The notes beneath the pieces are model-generated. The model made no database searches. It was not told the DNA's origin and was given only the letters and a program-made list of their open reading frames with translations. A DNA stretch of 64,000 nt from Flavobacterium pectinovorum (lineage in GTDB: Bacteria; Bacteroidota; Bacteroidia; Flavobacteriales; Flavobacteriaceae). Numbering within the stretch: position 1 is the first letter of the stretch; every line of letters starts with the position of its first letter. The stretch is taken from assembly GCF_900142715.1 (NCBI RefSeq), contig NZ_FRBX01000007.1, forward strand, positions 62,001 through 126,000, in the 5' to 3' direction. Positions 63,601 through 64,000 of this stretch are shown here, one piece after another. The translations under genes were made by a program, and so were the position numbers.

Positions 63601-63689
63601 AACAAGGAGGAACTGCTCCGGGTGTAGATTCAAATAACTTCTATCCAAAAACCAGAACTTATATGTTTGGTGTAAATGTGATCTTCTAA
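60678..63689 (+). CDS. SusC/RagA family TonB-dependent transporter (third PUL)
   Basis: A 1003-aa outer membrane transporter: signal peptide (1-21, 'INTWAQ'), CarboxypepD-regulatory-like domain ('SGVVLDDKGIPLPAANV'), TonB-box-like 'EQVVVVGYG', plug ('LLQGKVSGLNI', 'VLRGASTLNSSQGPFYVIDG', 'VLKDAAATAIYGNRAANGVI') and barrel ending 'TYMFGVNVIF'. It differs clearly from the fructan-PUL SusC, so substrate differs too; the upstream GH89 suggests GlcNAc-containing oligosaccharides. A susD gene starts 18 bp downstream. Confidence 0.96.
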   Translation: MEKLKLLLLAFCFCFSINTWAQKTEVSGVVLDDKGIPLPAANVLEKGTTNSVTTDFDGKFKFSASNKNAILIVSYMGFEDLTLKLDETKTNYSIKLQPTTNSLEQVVVVGYGKGSRKNLTTAVTSVKAEDLNRGAISDVGQLLQGKVSGLNISSSGDPTKTASVVLRGASTLNSSQGPFYVIDGIPGVDISVISPDDIATIDVLKDAAATAIYGNRAANGVIMVTTKKGSKGKTQIAYNGYVGWEEVSNNLDMMNADQLRDFTTKNNLNFTPENDKGANTNWQKEILRTGRAASSSHNLSMSGGGDHGNYTASITSLNKEGVMLKSDFSRIIARLSVEQFAFDDKVKFGLNVTNSSTKYQNVPQRNTVLLQAASYLPVSPVRNADGSFFENFTSPGYFNPVALIDHGTDETKTENLVGNFTAEVKLPFGFTYNLNLAHQRLTTSHGEFYDSYYSQYNSANFYNNPDPPLTKTLVNFGVNGSALRNSYETRNNIIESFLTWDKTFGEHKIKAVGGYSWQENTLGDGFQATTTNFPVDNVGYNNLALSNYTSVNGYVVNFGDSKAYQKTRLIAYFGRVNYNYKDKYLLQGSIRRDGGSMFGGNNQWGYFPSVGGAWRVDKEGFMKNQDFFSDLKFRGSWGVTGNSSGFNAYTAQFISGSLGTFYYNGQQIGAYGPNQAANPDLKWEKTATTNIGVDFSILKGKVTGSVDVYDKKTTDMIFNYNVNPVLVPVGSIVANGGTMSNKGIEVSLSTTPVKTANFSWTTNLNLAHNKNEIVKLTSPFFVGGDSIRRVQPDGGGQTGSTLQIFKEGKPLGQFFTLKYAGKNADGVSQYYDKNGALTTTPLNGVDYHYAGSAQPKLLVGWANNFQYKKFDLSIFFRGVFGNKIFNATRADLFRPSTAMTNNILVDAGNESPNDLNSYKYSDRFIEDGSYVRLDNMTLGYNFGKVGRYINSVRIYQTVNNVFVITKYKGIDPEVEQGGTAPGVDSNNFYPKTRTYMFGVNVIF

Positions 63690-63707
63690 AATTAAATGCT
63701 AAAAATT

Positions 63708-64000
63708 ATGAAAAAGATATTAAAATATTTAGGGCTCCCAGTACTTATGGCTGGTTTAATATGGTCTTGTGACGATCTTGAAGTGCCTATTACAACACAA
63801 TTGACACCTGAAGTATTTCCACAAAACTCAGCACAATATATTCAGACTACAGGACCTGTTTATGCAGCATTTCGAGGTGAGTTTTCATTTGCCTGGTGGT
63901 GGTCACAATCTTTATCTACAGACGAAGCTATTTTGCCTGCAAGAGGAGGTAACTGGTTTGATAACAGAAACTATATCGCAATGCATTATCATGATTGGAA
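63708..64000 (+). CDS. SusD/RagB-like lipoprotein, 5' part (runs off the window)
   Basis: The first 97 codons are visible from ATG 63708. The protein starts 'MKKILKYLGLPVLMAGL' with lipobox 'LIWSC' (C21), then 'DDLEVPITTQLTPEVF' and an aromatic 'FAWWWSQSLSTDEA', which fits the N-terminus of a SusD-type protein. Position right after susC makes this the binding-lid partner. The end is beyond base 64000. Confidence 0.85.
   Translation, partial: MKKILKYLGLPVLMAGLIWSCDDLEVPITTQLTPEVFPQNSAQYIQTTGPVYAAFRGEFSFAWWWSQSLSTDEAILPARGGNWFDNRNYIAMHYHDW

Overview
The window reads as chromosomal DNA of an aerobic, glycan-degrading Bacteroidota, most likely a Flavobacterium of the F. johnsoniae type. The evidence is AT-rich DNA, SusC/SusD pairs, a type IX secretion (T9SS) sorting tail, a hybrid two-component PUL regulator, HmuY-type heme lipoproteins, and several promoters of the Bacteroidota form TTTG-N18-TAnnTTTG. 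No rRNA, tRNA, insertion sequence, phage gene or CRISPR array was found.

Layout. (1) 1-10574 is the tail of a polysaccharide utilization locus (PUL): the end of a T9SS-secreted protein, then GH127, GH43, GH3 and GH97 enzymes on one strand, a set suited to arabinose/xylose/galactose-containing plant glycans; no SusC/D pair for it is in view. (2) 10575-19600 is mixed: two tiny coupled genes (44 and 59 aa, the second DUF2158-like), a PL14-like lyase lipoprotein, a TetR/SDR pair with three copies of a shared operator, a DUF6268 barrel, a LytS/LytTR pair, a PPOX-fold protein and a GapN-like aldehyde dehydrogenase. (3) 19637-31021 holds aconitase and then a respiratory/metal block: a Sco protein between two paralogous small C-x9-CNGxC proteins, an AraC regulator, a His-rich YHS lipoprotein, a lipoprotein carbonic anhydrase with a DUF2490 barrel, and an operon of two membrane proteins each fused to a monohaem cytochrome c plus a 54-aa single-helix protein. 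The first of these membrane proteins aligns by eye with cytochrome bd subunit CydA but seems to lack the haem b558 ligands. (4) 31135-38509 has an isochorismatase-fold hydrolase, an AraC regulator with a MATE exporter, and a histidine kinase/receiver group, one kinase carrying a 21-residue tandem coiled-coil repeat.

(5) 38932-50693 is a fructan-type PUL: an HTCS with a periplasmic-binding-protein sensor, an MFS sugar porter, GH32, SusC, SusD and a PfkB fructokinase. It probably senses fructose, splits fructan or sucrose at the surface or in the periplasm, imports the products and phosphorylates fructose. (6) 50792-57517, on the minus strand, is a heme-type uptake operon: a TonB-dependent receptor, two HmuY-family lipoproteins and three further lipoproteins, two with a shared DUF5018-like layout. 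(7) 58220-64000 is the start of a third PUL: GH89 alpha-N-acetylglucosaminidase, SusC and the first 97 codons of a SusD.

The best candidate for an under-described system is the bd-like cytochrome operon at 27929-30935, with the paired Cys-motif proteins around Sco a close second. Everything here is by-eye reading of sequence; no database search or structure prediction was run.
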